Assembly (NCBI GenBank): GCA_911728455.2
Contig: OU452228.1
Coordinates: 1,116,001-1,180,000 of the forward strand
From: Marthasterias glacialis
Taxonomy: Eukaryota; Echinodermata; Asteroidea; Forcipulatida; Asteriidae
DNA length: 64,000 nucleotides
Reading direction: 5' to 3'
Position 1 is the stretch's first letter; each line of letters starts with the position of its first letter. The notes under the pieces are model-generated. The model searched no databases. It had not been told where the DNA came from and worked only from the letters and a program-made list of their open reading frames with translations. This document shows positions 23,803 to 34,400 of the stretch, one piece after another. The position numbers and the translations under genes were made by a program.

Positions 23803-24575
23803 CGTTAGGGCTGTTTATCGTTGCACAAAATGTATCTTAAATTTTGCAAACATTTCCTCAAATTCATGTGAATTTTCAAGAATATCCACGCGGTTCAGCC
23901 GAGAGACGACACCAAGAATGACCAATCTTTTCTATAAATAGACGGGGCACCACACACACACACACGGTATACCACCACCCGTTTTTGTGCGCGGCCGTCA
24001 CCTTGCTGAATCCTTTTTAGAGCCCAAAAAGTTGACAGTGTCATATCAATGCTGGGCGCAAAATACCGCAAAGACAAGCGCATTGTGTTTGCTGTTTAAT
24101 TTACCACTGACACCCCCGCAAAATAGCCGTAAAAGTATCCACTTATACCAACAATGACAGGGTTTGAGTTTTAAATTAACAATTAAGTGCAGTTATTATT
24201 TTACTTATTCCTTATGTATTAAACATGATTTTTTTATTAACGCAATTTGTTTTGATACTACCATTTTATTAGTCTTAACTAAAGGAGTGCTAATGGTCTA
24301 TTAAACCTATATCCACATTGCGCCGTCTGGAAATTCGGCAAAAGTTGATTGGCCACATGTTGTAAAAGTCAACATTATAATTCCATAATCTGTCGTATCC
24401 ACAATTCCAAAAATCATACGTTCTTATGAAACAACAAGAAGCATTTCATCATGTTTGGTGAAACAAGGTAATGATACGTATCGCTTTATTTATTGAAACC
24501 ATGGAGGAAATGAAAAGAATATTTTTTTACCTTTCTGTCGTTTGTGTTGTTGAAAGAGGATAGAACAAATTCAAG
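23803..24575. promoter_or_regulatory. Shared STIM/SRA1 upstream region (candidate bidirectional promoter)
   Basis: The 773 bp between the two divergent start codons must hold both 5' UTRs and both proximal promoters unless upstream non-coding exons exist. Visible signals are TATAAATAG at about 23931-23939, a CA microsatellite just right of it, an ATTGG (inverted CCAAT) at about 24347, and CAAGATGGCGG overlapping the SRA1 ATG. The last matches the YY1 site that sits over the start codon in many housekeeping genes. Transcription starts are not determined. Confidence 0.6.
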
Positions 24576-27500
24576 ATGGCGGAGACTAAACCAGGTGAGT
24601 TGGCTTTCTCAATCGTTCCTGACACTGGACTGACAGACCGTTGTTTTCAGTTATTTTGAATATTATAATTTCTTTCTATCCTTTATAAACACACCATATA
24701 ATCAATCTCCGAAAATTTTATCAAATTAGGTGGTCACGTTTTAAGAAAGCAACGGTTTATGTCAACAAATGGCCACTGTCACTGAGTAAATCATTGGATC
24801 AAGTCAAAAAAGGGAGAAAGAGTTTCCGATGTATGACAATATGTATTTGTAAACACAAGCTGGGTGATGTTGTTGTCATCCAATCAGGGTGAGGAAGTCC
24901 CACATGATTTCTCATGAAAAAGTAAATTTTACACCAAATGAATGAGGTGTTTTTCTCCCTGTATCTGGAAGAAAAATGTGTGAGAAAGTATCATTGTTAA
25001 ACTATTTCCAGAATTAAAGAGAAAAGGTAAAAAGTTGTCTTGAGTTGTCGTGAAATCGTCAAGTTGATGCTAAATAGTAAGACCGGTAAAAAAGGTGCGG
25101 ACGTGACGTGTCACACCATAGACTTGTGTAGAGTACTGCTTTGTCATCCAATCCCATTATTTTGATTGCTGCATTGAGAATATTGAAAAGGTTTGTTAGC
25201 ACCTATTTTATTATTCAGTACAATAAAATTTACCAAATAAAGAGTCCTCTTTAATTAGTCTCAAATAAAGTATTTTACAGTTTAAAGACACTATTTTTTG
25301 TCTGATTAAGGAAATCCTGATCGTGGGTGGAATGATCCACCAATGTTTCTCTACAACTCGGACGGCAAGGTACAGTCTTCATCTAGAAAGAATCCACTCA
25401 CTCAAAGGGTTGGTGTACATCAGAGTTATACAAGTAAAACACCTACTGCAGGTATAGAAATAATATTTTAAAGGAAGATACAATATTCCATTTTACACAA
25501 ATGTAACTTTTTTAAGGTACATACATGTATATGTGTACAAGACTGAATAATTATCTTGTAAGGAATTCGGGGGTTTGTTTTGGTAAAATGTTGACTTTTT
25601 ACAGGTTCACTTTGTAGCGCCAAGGTGCTTCGATGAGAGTGGTAAACTGGAAAAGCCACTAGCAAGCAGCTGTGCTCAATTGCAATGGAATTTGGACCGC
25701 TGTTGGAAGAGATAGGGTTCTCAACCGTGATCAATTTCTGCAGTGGCAATCTGTGGCACTGATCGACCATACACAAATACAGTGACAGGAAAGTGTGGCA
25801 TGGGTTACTGCGCAATTGTGTGCATAGCATGGGAGATTTTGAGGCATCTTGGGGTCTGCATCTCTACATGTACATATAGGCGGGGTACACAACCTTAGAT
25901 TAGTAACACAAGTGTCTTCAGCAATGTGTAATCATATCAACACTTCACACCAAATCTAAAAATATACATAATTCATGTTGGAGAAATCTCCAGTTATGAA
26001 CCTTTCTTCTGTTCCTTTACCCCAACAGGAATCAACCCTGGCCTTCTTCAGACCAATCCCCCAACAGGTCCATCGGGTCCTCCTCTTCTACCATTTACTT
26101 CTCCACTGACTGTGGACAGTACTACACCCACTGCAAGGTCAAATAAAGTCAAAGTTGAGGAGGATCATTCCTTGGAAGTGTCAGATGGTGACTGTGATGC
26201 CTCTGTGGCTGAACTGAGGAGTGTACTTCGACATTGTGAGGAGAAAATAAAGGTATACCTTATTTTTAAACAGGTTTATAATTTCATTTTTAGTGTAGTT
26301 AAACTTTTCCTTGTATACATTTTAATTATAACGGAGATGATTTTTAAACTACAATTTTTTACTTCTTCGGAAATTTAGATTATTGATTTGTAACAAGTTC
26401 ATACAACTGTTGTGCAGTAATTATTTTTCTTTAAAATTGTCCCTTTTTATTTGTGTCTGTTTTTTCAAAGGCTCGTGTAGCAGATGACATTAAGAGAAAG
26501 ATAGATGTGTTAGAGTCAGCTTGGAAAACTAGTAAACTCTCCAAGGTTGTACAGCAAAGGATGACAAGATTATCAACTGGTTAGGTTCATTACAAAATTT
26601 GTATAAAAAACACTGGTTATCGTTGAGACTATTTCATTTTGCTACCAGCCTTGAGTACTGGCATTCCAAGACTTTTGAGGACACTAGGTGGCAGCAGACT
26701 TACCAGGTAAATCCATTGTTTTCAGAAATGTGCACTATGCAAACAATGGAAATTTACCTGGTAAGTCTGCTGCCACCTAGCGTTACAAAGTCTCCCTTTA
26801 ACCATTACAACTGCCCACAGACAAGGAGTAAAACATTTTCAATATAAAAACATATTGTCCTGTTAAAAAAGAAACACATTTTCGCCTTTGAGAAAAATTC
26901 TGCTTGGGTCGAAACGTGAGGCCATTAACAATTGTTTTCATCTATACAATAGGTCATTTTGGTTGGTAAGCAGTTTGCAACACCTTATTTTATTTTCTCA
27001 AAAAAAGAAACACTTTGAAATAGTTGATGCCTCTTTGTAGATAAACATTCAATTTTATGGTTTTCTCAAAAGGACACAATACTGAACAAAGTTAAAGTTA
27101 ATTCACCTGCATTCAACTTTTTTAATAATATGTGGAAATAAAATGATCTGTCATTGTCACTGTAGTAAAAGTTAAATGTTGTACCTTAATGTTTATTGAC
27201 TGTACATACTGTTGTTCATTACAGCACTATCTGGCAGAGATTACAGCAAAGCTCATGACGTTCACCTATCGTTAATGGTTGACTATGTATCAGAGGTGAT
27301 GCTTCAAAACTTTTCTCTTATTTTTTCATTTTTAAAAGTGCTTGGTTAGGATGTTGTTCAGTTGGAAAGAATTAATGAAACTGATTTGTTGTGGTGAATT
27401 TCAGTTAAGTGAAATTGTTATACGCTGTGGTGAAGTGTAGTTGCTGAAATAAGTATGTGTTCAGTGAAGTGTGCCTATAGCAACGTTCCTGTAAACTTGA

Positions 27501-27901
27501 TTTTCATAACATTGATGTGTGCACCTGTCTTCTTCCTTTACTAGGTGAGTCAATGGATGGTGGGGATTAAGCGTCTCATCCTGGAGGCACGCACCATTCT
27601 TCCTCCTGAGATGACAGGACAGGAAGATGGGAGCAACAGTGAGGAGACTACCAAGGATGAACTGAATCAAAGACAGTCCGTCGATGACCTGGTGCCTCAT
27701 ATATTCAAGGTGAATGATGAACAATGTAGACCAAGTGGTGAAGAGACTGTTAAGAATGAAGGGGATGACAAATGGCTACCCGATGAAGATGAGTTGGATA
27801 AAGCTAAGATTACTGTCTCGCAACCTTCTGTCTCAAGGATGAGCAATGAGGAGGAGACTGATAAGACAGACAGTCCCCAAGATGAAACAAAAACCTCTTG
27901 A
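24576..27901 (+). CDS. SRA1: SRA1 (steroid receptor RNA activator protein), complete, 6 exons
   Basis: In vertebrates this locus makes both a nuclear-receptor co-activator RNA and the protein SRAP, which has a C-terminal helical-bundle domain. Exons are 24576-24594, 25311-25451, 26029-26252, 26471-26579, 27225-27295 and 27545-27901, all GT-AG and in phase, giving 306 aa. The N-terminus MAETKPGNPDRGWNDPP carries the family hallmark PGN..RGWNDPP, followed by NPLTQRVG and a proline-rich linker. The C-terminal domain includes ARVADDIKRKIDVLESAW, AHDVHLSLMVDYVSE and VSQWMVGIKRLI, matching the SRA1 domain almost residue for residue in its last helix. After that the protein runs on for about 100 acidic, low-complexity residues, longer than the roughly 230-aa human protein. 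The ATG lies in a good context (CAAGATGG). Confidence 0.95.
25452..26028. other. SRA1 intron 2
   Basis: Non-coding, between phase-matched exons 2 and 3. A 120-codon open frame on the minus strand (25830-25468) has no recognisable domain and no splice support. Confidence 0.55.
26684..26780. repeat. 97-bp near-perfect hairpin in SRA1 intron 4
   Basis: The left arm begins CTAGGTGGCAGCAGACTTAC and the right arm is its reverse complement, ending GCTGCCACCTAG. The arms are about 38-40 bp with a two-base bulge, around a loop of about 19 bases. The form is that of a tiny MITE or foldback. Transcribed within the SRA1 pre-mRNA it would fold into a pre-miRNA-sized hairpin. Confidence 0.85.
27545..27901 (+). 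CDS. SRA1: SRA1 last coding exon with acidic tail
   Basis: Encodes residues 189-306. It begins VSQWMVGIKRLILEAR, the last conserved helix of the SRA1 domain, and continues into a tail rich in E, D, S, T and K that ends in DETKTS. The acceptor is TTCCTTTACTAG and the stop is TGA at 27899. Confidence 0.93.
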   Translation: MSQWMVGIKRLILEARTILPPEMTGQEDGSNSEETTKDELNQRQSVDDLVPHIFKVNDEQCRPSGEETVKNEGDDKWLPDEDELDKAKITVSQPSVSRMSNEEETDKTDSPQDETKTS

Positions 27902-28461
27902 TGTGTGCTATTCAGAGTACATGTGCATTATTGATTCTTGTAGAAGAGTACAGGCATTCCAAGTATAAGAATCAAAGTAGCCTCCCATCATCAGGCAAGC
28001 TGAGGGATCTAGGAAGGGGTGTAACTAGACATCTTCATTGGGGGGGGGGCAGGTAGGGCAAAGACACAATTTGGGAGGCTTTATACATTTATATACAATG
28101 TTATGTTAATGTACTGACTGAGCCGTACATTAATGTGTTATGGAGCTGATGGTCAGAGTGGGAGCATGTTACCTTTGTGAGCACGCACTGCTCATGAAAG
28201 TTATAGACTGAATTTAATAGAGTATTATTTTTGCCATATAGGATTTTATACAGTGCTTATCGACATATTCATAGTTTATTTTTCTTCAATCTGATTTGGG
28301 GGCTGGGGATGGGGTCTGAGCAGGGGGCCCAAACCTCACCCCCTCCCCATTGCACCAACTCCCCTGGGTATACCACTGGGTCTATGGGTTAAGACTTCTT
28401 GTCTAGTATGTGGAATGTCCTGGGCTGGAGTCCGACAGGCTGTTTTGAATTAAAAACATTT

Positions 28462-28607
28462 AATAAACCAATTCCACCCACAAAAGGAAGATCTCAACTT
28501 GTGAAAAGGTTACTTAAATAATGTGCTACATTGGTTTTAATGCGAACATTATTTGAACCATAAATATGTAATTAGTGTATCTTAAAGAACAATATATTAA
28601 AAATAAA
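28462..28607 (+). terminator. Candidate SRA1 polyadenylation signals
   Basis: AATAAA occurs at 28462-28467 and 28602-28607, about 0.56 and 0.7 kb after the SRA1 stop. These are the first canonical hexamers I noted on this strand. Usage is not established. Confidence 0.35.
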
Positions 28608-28789
28608 TCACTGATTGTGAAATAACTTGTTTCGATCCTAATTTTATATTTTCATCCATTTCCCATGTCCTTCATTTGTACAGATAATTAAAAAAAATCC
28701 CCATGTAGTTAGGGAAAGATTACAAAGGCATCAGTAGACTTGTTAAAGAATTAAGACTACAAAGCGTCACCACCATTGTACAGATTAAT

Positions 28790-28990
28790 TTTGGGGTGAA
28801 CAAAGAAAGATTGACTGCTATCCAGCCCTAATGTTGGCAGTCTCCCTATTTTGTCAATATCGTTGTGCGGAGGGGTGGAGGGTGGTGCCAGTCAGAAGCC
28901 GTTCAACTGGTTACTGCCAAGCAGACGGGGACCACACCCTATTATGTGATTCAACCATAAAGCTAACTCTATACAGCTTGGAACTTTAAA
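28790..28990 (-). mobile_element. tRNA-derived SINE relic with internal deletion
   Basis: TTTTGGGGTGAACAAAGAAA runs into ATCCAGCCCTAATGTTGGCA, so most of the tRNA-like body is missing. The right block GTCAGAAGCCGTTCAACTGG matches 13380. Confidence 0.7.
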
Positions 28991-29849
28991 AAGAATATAT
29001 ATATATAATATTATATTAATCTTGGTTTTTACCCAATAGTCCATCATGTTTTACCCAATAGTCAGTTTGGAATGTCTTTCTTTCATAATATGTATAGACT
29101 AAGGAATATCATATAAGTAACGAGGGAAAACATCTTAGTTCATAAATAACTTTGATTTTTGTCCAATTTCATTTTGATACCAGTGAATGGGTTTCAAAGG
29201 TCTATAGAGGGCGGTGTTTACTTTCTGTGGTACCAGTCCATAAACTCGGCATCTCAATATTGAATTCAGTTTTTTTTAAACGAACCTCAACTTTTCACTG
29301 AGTGAGATATTAGGCTGATTGTTAAATTTTCATTTGGTGATAATACTATATGGTTTGAAAGCATCAGAATGTGTCAAAACTTTATAACATGGGTATTTGT
29401 TTCGCCATGGCAGCAGGCAAATAAATTAATAAACTTACCCAACCAAGAGAGGGCGCCTTAAAATACGGCTCTGCATACGTGAACGGTAAGGTCACCTGAT
29501 AAGTGATCTATTGATAGCGGGTTGGTAAAGAGACAGGTTGAACTTGACACAATATTTATTTGTCGTTAGTCAAGTGCAACTCTGGGCCTACATAACACAA
29601 CTTGTGAGTCATAATTATATTGCTCAGACCAAGACTGCTGGGGCCAAACTGACAAAAGAAAAGAGTTTTGCATTGCAGTGCTTCATTACTTACCTTGCTT
29701 CGGCCATTTCATGCTGCGCTGTGCATGAACATCGCCCATCGGTCGGTAGTCATATGTAGCCCGAAAGTAAAAGAATAGCAAACAAAGTTTTGATGAGACT
29801 GACTTTGATCGTGTGCCGGTATGTACCAACTGTTTCTATTTATTATTAA

Positions 29850-30070
29850 TTTGCCATACATACACAATACACCGATGTGAGTTAAGCACTAACTCGGTAC
29901 TTTGCCGAGTCCTGTGGGAAAAAAAACCTCACAGGCTTTTTCCTCGGGTGGGATTCGAACCCACGACCCCACCATTCCAGAGCAGATGTCTTACTAACTA
30001 GACTACCGAGATTGCCCGGCAGCTAGAGGCAGTTTGAATCCTTAGCAGCGGATACCGCGACCATTATGAT
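29850..30070 (-). mobile_element. tRNA-like SINE with intact B box
   Basis: On the minus strand CTCGGTAGTCTAGTTAGTAA (A-box region) is followed by GGTCGTGGGTTCGAATCCCA, a perfect B box GGTTCGAATCC. The right flank (ACCCATACACC, GTTAAGCACT) recurs at 30110-30215, 45985-46150 and 48590-48710, so it is a repeat family, not a single tRNA gene. Confidence 0.7.
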
Positions 30071-30109
30071 AGATGTTGTTAATTTGCATCGGGGATAAGA
30101 ATATTATTT

Positions 30110-30215
30110 GTGTTTTTACCCATACACCTTTGTGTTAAGCACTGTTATACTCAATACTTTCCCCGATTCTTGTGAGAAAACAAAATCACAGGCATTTTCC
30201 TTGGGTGTTTTTGTT
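30110..30215 (-). repeat. Fragment of the 29.9-kb SINE family
   Basis: TTTTTACCCATACACCTTTG, GTTAAGCACTGTTATACTCA and CACAGGCATTTTCCTTGGGT match the flank of 29850-30070. Confidence 0.65.
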
Positions 30216-30236
30216 TAGTATTTATACCTAGCTGCC

Positions 30237-30343
30237 TGGACCCAGTAACTGGGGCGATGTACTCCTCTTTTAACGTTTTGACTTGAAGGGTGTTTTCCTG
30301 CAAATTTTAAAAGAGGAAAACAGCATTCCAGTTACTGGGTCTA
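30237..30343. mobile_element. Short MITE, family CCCAGTAACTGGG, copy 2
   Basis: TGGACCCAGTAACTGGGGCG at the left and CCAGTTACTGGGTCTA at the right, 107 bp. Same family as 23094-23228. Confidence 0.8.
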
Positions 30344-30555
30344 GGCTGTACCCATTGAGGTACGTTATGTAAAGGCTTATAAAACTTAGCTTTTTGACGT
30401 ACAATGATCAGTAAAATAGTATAGTAATTCTAATACTATAGAATCATAAATCATAACTAGAGCAGACAAGCCTACACTACTCGAAAGGCACGATGTTTTC
30501 TCATTTTGCCAACCGGTCCGGGTGGTAGTGTTAGTGGGCACTCGGAAAAAATACT

Positions 30556-30944
30556 GTATCCGGCTGCCTCTTTATCTCCCTTAATTTAGGGCAAATTATA
30601 CCCTTTCCTGTCCAAAAAGGTTGACAGAATGTATACAGAGAGGAACTGGCACTTTCAATGATTAAGTGTCGAAATTATGAAAAATAAGCTAGTTTCACTT
30701 CATGCCTTCGTTGGGCTTGACAATGCTACTCGCTAAACGCCATTTTAGCTCCTTTGGGCATGAATGCGCGAAAGTTCCAGTCGCTCGATAAAATGCCTGC
30801 TTGAATTTTGTCTTTTGAAGGTCAATAATTAGCATTTTAGCTACCAATTCTTCCAGAGGAATATGTAAATAATATTGGAGAAACAAAGCCCAACATCCAT
30901 TAAAAAATCTCAAAAACCCCTTAGAAACCGGCAGTCGGATATGG
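30556..30944. mobile_element. Inverted-repeat element, family GGATATGG, copy 2
   Basis: Begins GTATCCGGCTGCC and ends GGCAGTCGGATATGG. It is homologous along its length to 22543-22943. Confidence 0.75.
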
Positions 30945-31412
30945 ACATTTTTTCCGTGTTAGTGCACACACCTGATGTGCAATTTATGTATTTCATGGGA
31001 AGGGTCTATTTAAGTTGCCGTCCACATCTTCAATTACATCCACAACAAAGCCCCTCAATCTCTCAGCCAATCCAAACAACTCTACACACTACCTTGGAGA
31101 TCTGGCGTTTGATCTTGTTCTGACACTATACTTCTGTCAGTGTCTGAGGGACAAGTAAAACTTTCTTTGTCTGACAAAGCTTTCACCACGATTTGGTCTT
31201 AAACTCTGAAATAAACTCCCCAACATCATGCGATCACAAGACACCACTACACCATTCAAGAAGTACTTCCAAACTCATCTTTTGCAATCTACTATGCATT
31301 CAAGTTTATTATGCTGGCCCTGATCTATGTAAAAGTTGAAACCACATAAAAACTGTTAAGTGTTTATTTATATATTATTATTACAAAAAAAAATTCTTTC
31401 TTTTTCTTTCAG

Positions 31413-31455
31413 ATATCAACAAGTGCACTTTATTAGGATCTAAATTCTCAGCACC
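31413..31455 (+). other. SCARB2: SCARB2 5' UTR segment in first coding exon
   Basis: A strong polypyrimidine tract and AG end at 31412, 43 bases before the ATG. The coding exon therefore probably begins here and an upstream non-coding exon is spliced in. That exon was not identified. Confidence 0.55.
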
Positions 31456-34400
31456 ATGGGTAGAGCATCAGCTTGTTTCACTACCACACTAGTTGTTGGG
31501 ACAGTGTTAGCTGTAATTGGTGCGGTCATGTTTCCAGTTGTGCAATATTTTATACACTCAGAAGTTGTCCAGGTAAGATACATGGGTTTCTTTGATCTCT
31601 GATAACAATTCTACATTTGTTAACAAGTTGAAACCGGATGACATCAATACACGCAAATGTTTCCCCTGCCTGGAAATGGAGGTTGTCTTGCGACGCCATT
31701 TTGTAATTTCAGACCACCGGAGTAAAGGTCGCCTCGTCATTCAACTGCGGAGCGTGTGCAGACCACGTACACGCCGTGTAACGCCTCAATTCACCCACAC
31801 AAGTACAAAAAAGGTCTTGTGTTTACTCGTATTTTGTGGCCATTGAGAGGCGGTTTTTGTGTAGTGACTACTCCCCGATTATAAGCCTTTGTCCTTTTGT
31901 TTCAATAAGGGGATTACGAGGCATTGAGAGGCTTCCACCATTGTTCATGAATTCATTGTATTTCGGCTCAATTGAGGTAAGTCGGAATGAGCCGGCAATC
32001 GAGCCATGGTTTCTGTGTTTAGTGCCTCTCCTAAGCCGTAGGTAACGGCCGATGTTTTGCAATTCAAACTGCGTGAATTTGACATTTTGTCGGTCGAGCA
32101 ACAAAACGGACAATCCAACAAAGAGAACCTTTCTTCTCTTGGCATTGTCAAGTCAGGGTTTCTTTGTGCCAGTGGTATCCTCAAAGAAAAAATATTTCGG
32201 CAATTTAGCCAAAAGAATCCCGCCAGGGGTACAAGTTATTGCTTATTTTGTTCCTCACTACTTCCAACTCATCAGAACTTAGTCTTTGTCACGCTTTGTA
32301 TCCTGTAAAAAAAGATGCGTTATAAATGTGTTTTTTATTATTATTGTTTTTATGAAATGAAAGCTTCAAACCATTTGAAGCTTTCCTTTTCATAAACAAA
32401 TCTAGAAATGTTATCAGAAATCACAAAGTTGTTACTGATAAAGAAAGTATCAACAGATTGCATCTAATCTAATGTAGGTTTGTTCAGCTTGATTAGCGTC
32501 ATTGTTGGCATTGCCAGATATCTTCGTTAGTTTTTTTTCTTTGGCACTTTATAAAATGAAAACAACTGCTTAACAGTTCTTTGTTCTTTAGAGAAGGTTG
32601 CAAATATCTTAATATTTATTGCTTTGTGAGAAAACATTTGATTTTTTATTTATCAGAAGTATTATTTTGCCTGCAAGATTTCAATCGTAGGGTTATCTAA
32701 CCTGTTTTCAACCTGTTTTGTTATTGTAGTAATGTACATTGTATGTGTATGCAGAACTCCATCAGAAACTTTTAATGACTCTCTGGGAAAATCCATGGTA
32801 AAAAAATGTAATAAATAAATAAGTTGAAAAATGTAAACCAAAGTCACTCATTAGCACAAAACAGGTTTATTGTGAGAGTAGACAGGAAAACAGTTTTGTT
32901 TTTGTTTTTGACTTTGAACATTTCCTCTGAACATTTGAACATGCGCACTCTTGGCAGCAAACGATGTTGAAGAAGGGGACAATGGGATACGATTTGTGGC
33001 AAGACCCACCGGCTGATGTCGCAATGCAGTTCTGGGTCTGGAACCTGACCAATCCTGCCGAGGTCAAAGAAGGAAAGAAACCTTTCCTGGTACAGAGAGG
33101 ACCCTACACATACAGGTAAATATTGTTAGATTTATCTCTGCCCACCGTGAAACAGCAGGTATATTGGCATTCTTCTTCTTAAAACCACAGATGTGTCATG
33201 GCATAACTCAAAAACCCCATCAACCCTGGGGCTCAAACTTGGCAGATATGGTCATCCTGACCACAGGTGACAAAGGTCAAAGGACAAGGGGTCACGGTTT
33301 GGAATGCTTTTAGTAGAGATTATGGTCCTAACCTCCAGACATTGGATGAGCTAAACTAGCAACTGATAAACCAAGACTCCACCCAAGGGACAAGTGACAT
33401 CAGACCAATAATATTCTAACGCCAATCTGACTCATTGAATATCATCACACCGCATCATCCACTCCTCAGCAGGGATACCCATATCTGCTCAAATAAATAT
33501 CAAACTTCCCAGTTAGATTTATGACAACATTTACCAAGTATTTCCATACTGCTATGAAAAGCTAAAAGACCTTTAAAGCAAGAATAAAGAATGAATAAAA
33601 TTCTAAGGGTCCAGCCCAAATGTGGATCCAAACTGGGATCAAGAGGGAATGTTATCACTACATCGACATGAACCCCAAAGTTAACACATCTGACTGATTG
33701 TATTTCCACAGGGAAAGCATGCCAAAGGAAAACATTACATTCAACAGCAATGGAACAGTGTCCTACGTTACAGAGAAGTCTTACGAGCTGGATCTGAACA
33801 ATTCTGTAGGGGATCCTCAGAAAGATCGTCTTGTGACCATTAACATACCATTGATGGTGAGAAATTTCTCGAGCATATTTGTACTTATAAAATAAAATTA
33901 CTTATTTGTAATCACAATTTTGGGGAGTCATGCTTAGATGATATTAGATTACATGAGTAAAGCAAAGTGAAATGTTGACGGTGTTTGTTCCTGAAATTAA
34001 CAGTCTTGTTTTACTTTCTTTTCTTTGGTAGACTTTTGCTCACAAGATTACGGTCATGGATCTTCCTGCATTGTTGAAGAGCTTACTTTTAGACGCCCTT
34101 CGGATCGAGAAAGCATTCCCAAGCCACACAGTTCATGAAATCCTCTGGGGCTATGAGGATGAATTGGTGAAACTTGCATACAAAGCCGGTCTTGCACCGT
34201 TTCCAAAATTTGGAATCTTTGTTGATGTATGTAATAGACAGTAGTTTTGGGGTGAACAAAGAAAAATTGACTGGAGCGGGATTTGAACCTGCAACCACTG
34301 GCTATACGCACCGATGCCCTACCAACTGAGCTATCCAGCCCTAGTGTTGGCGGTCTCCCTATTAGGGCTGGATAGCTCAGTTGGTAGAGCGTCGGTACGT

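Larger units (their letters stand above)
27902..31412. other. SRA1-SCARB2 intergenic region (may include SCARB2 5' UTR exon)
   Basis: Holds the SRA1 3' UTR, SINE relics (28790-28990, 29850-30070), a second copy of the 23.1-kb inverted repeat (30237-30343) and of the 22.5-kb one (30556-30944). The stretch 29440-29760 is less AT-rich and has unique-looking sequence. A non-coding first exon of SCARB2 is expected somewhere here, because an acceptor lies at 31412. Confidence 0.5.

Noticed and set aside
29660..29740. Minus-strand GCAAGGTAAGTAATG, a consensus donor after a possible ATGAAATGGCCG start
   Set aside because: No matching acceptor or further coding exon is seen before SRA1 on that strand; a lone donor is not enough.
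29941..30020. Possible tRNA gene on the minus strand with perfect B box
   Set aside because: Its flanks recur at three other places in the window, so it is a repeat-family head; a tRNA fold could not be confirmed by eye.
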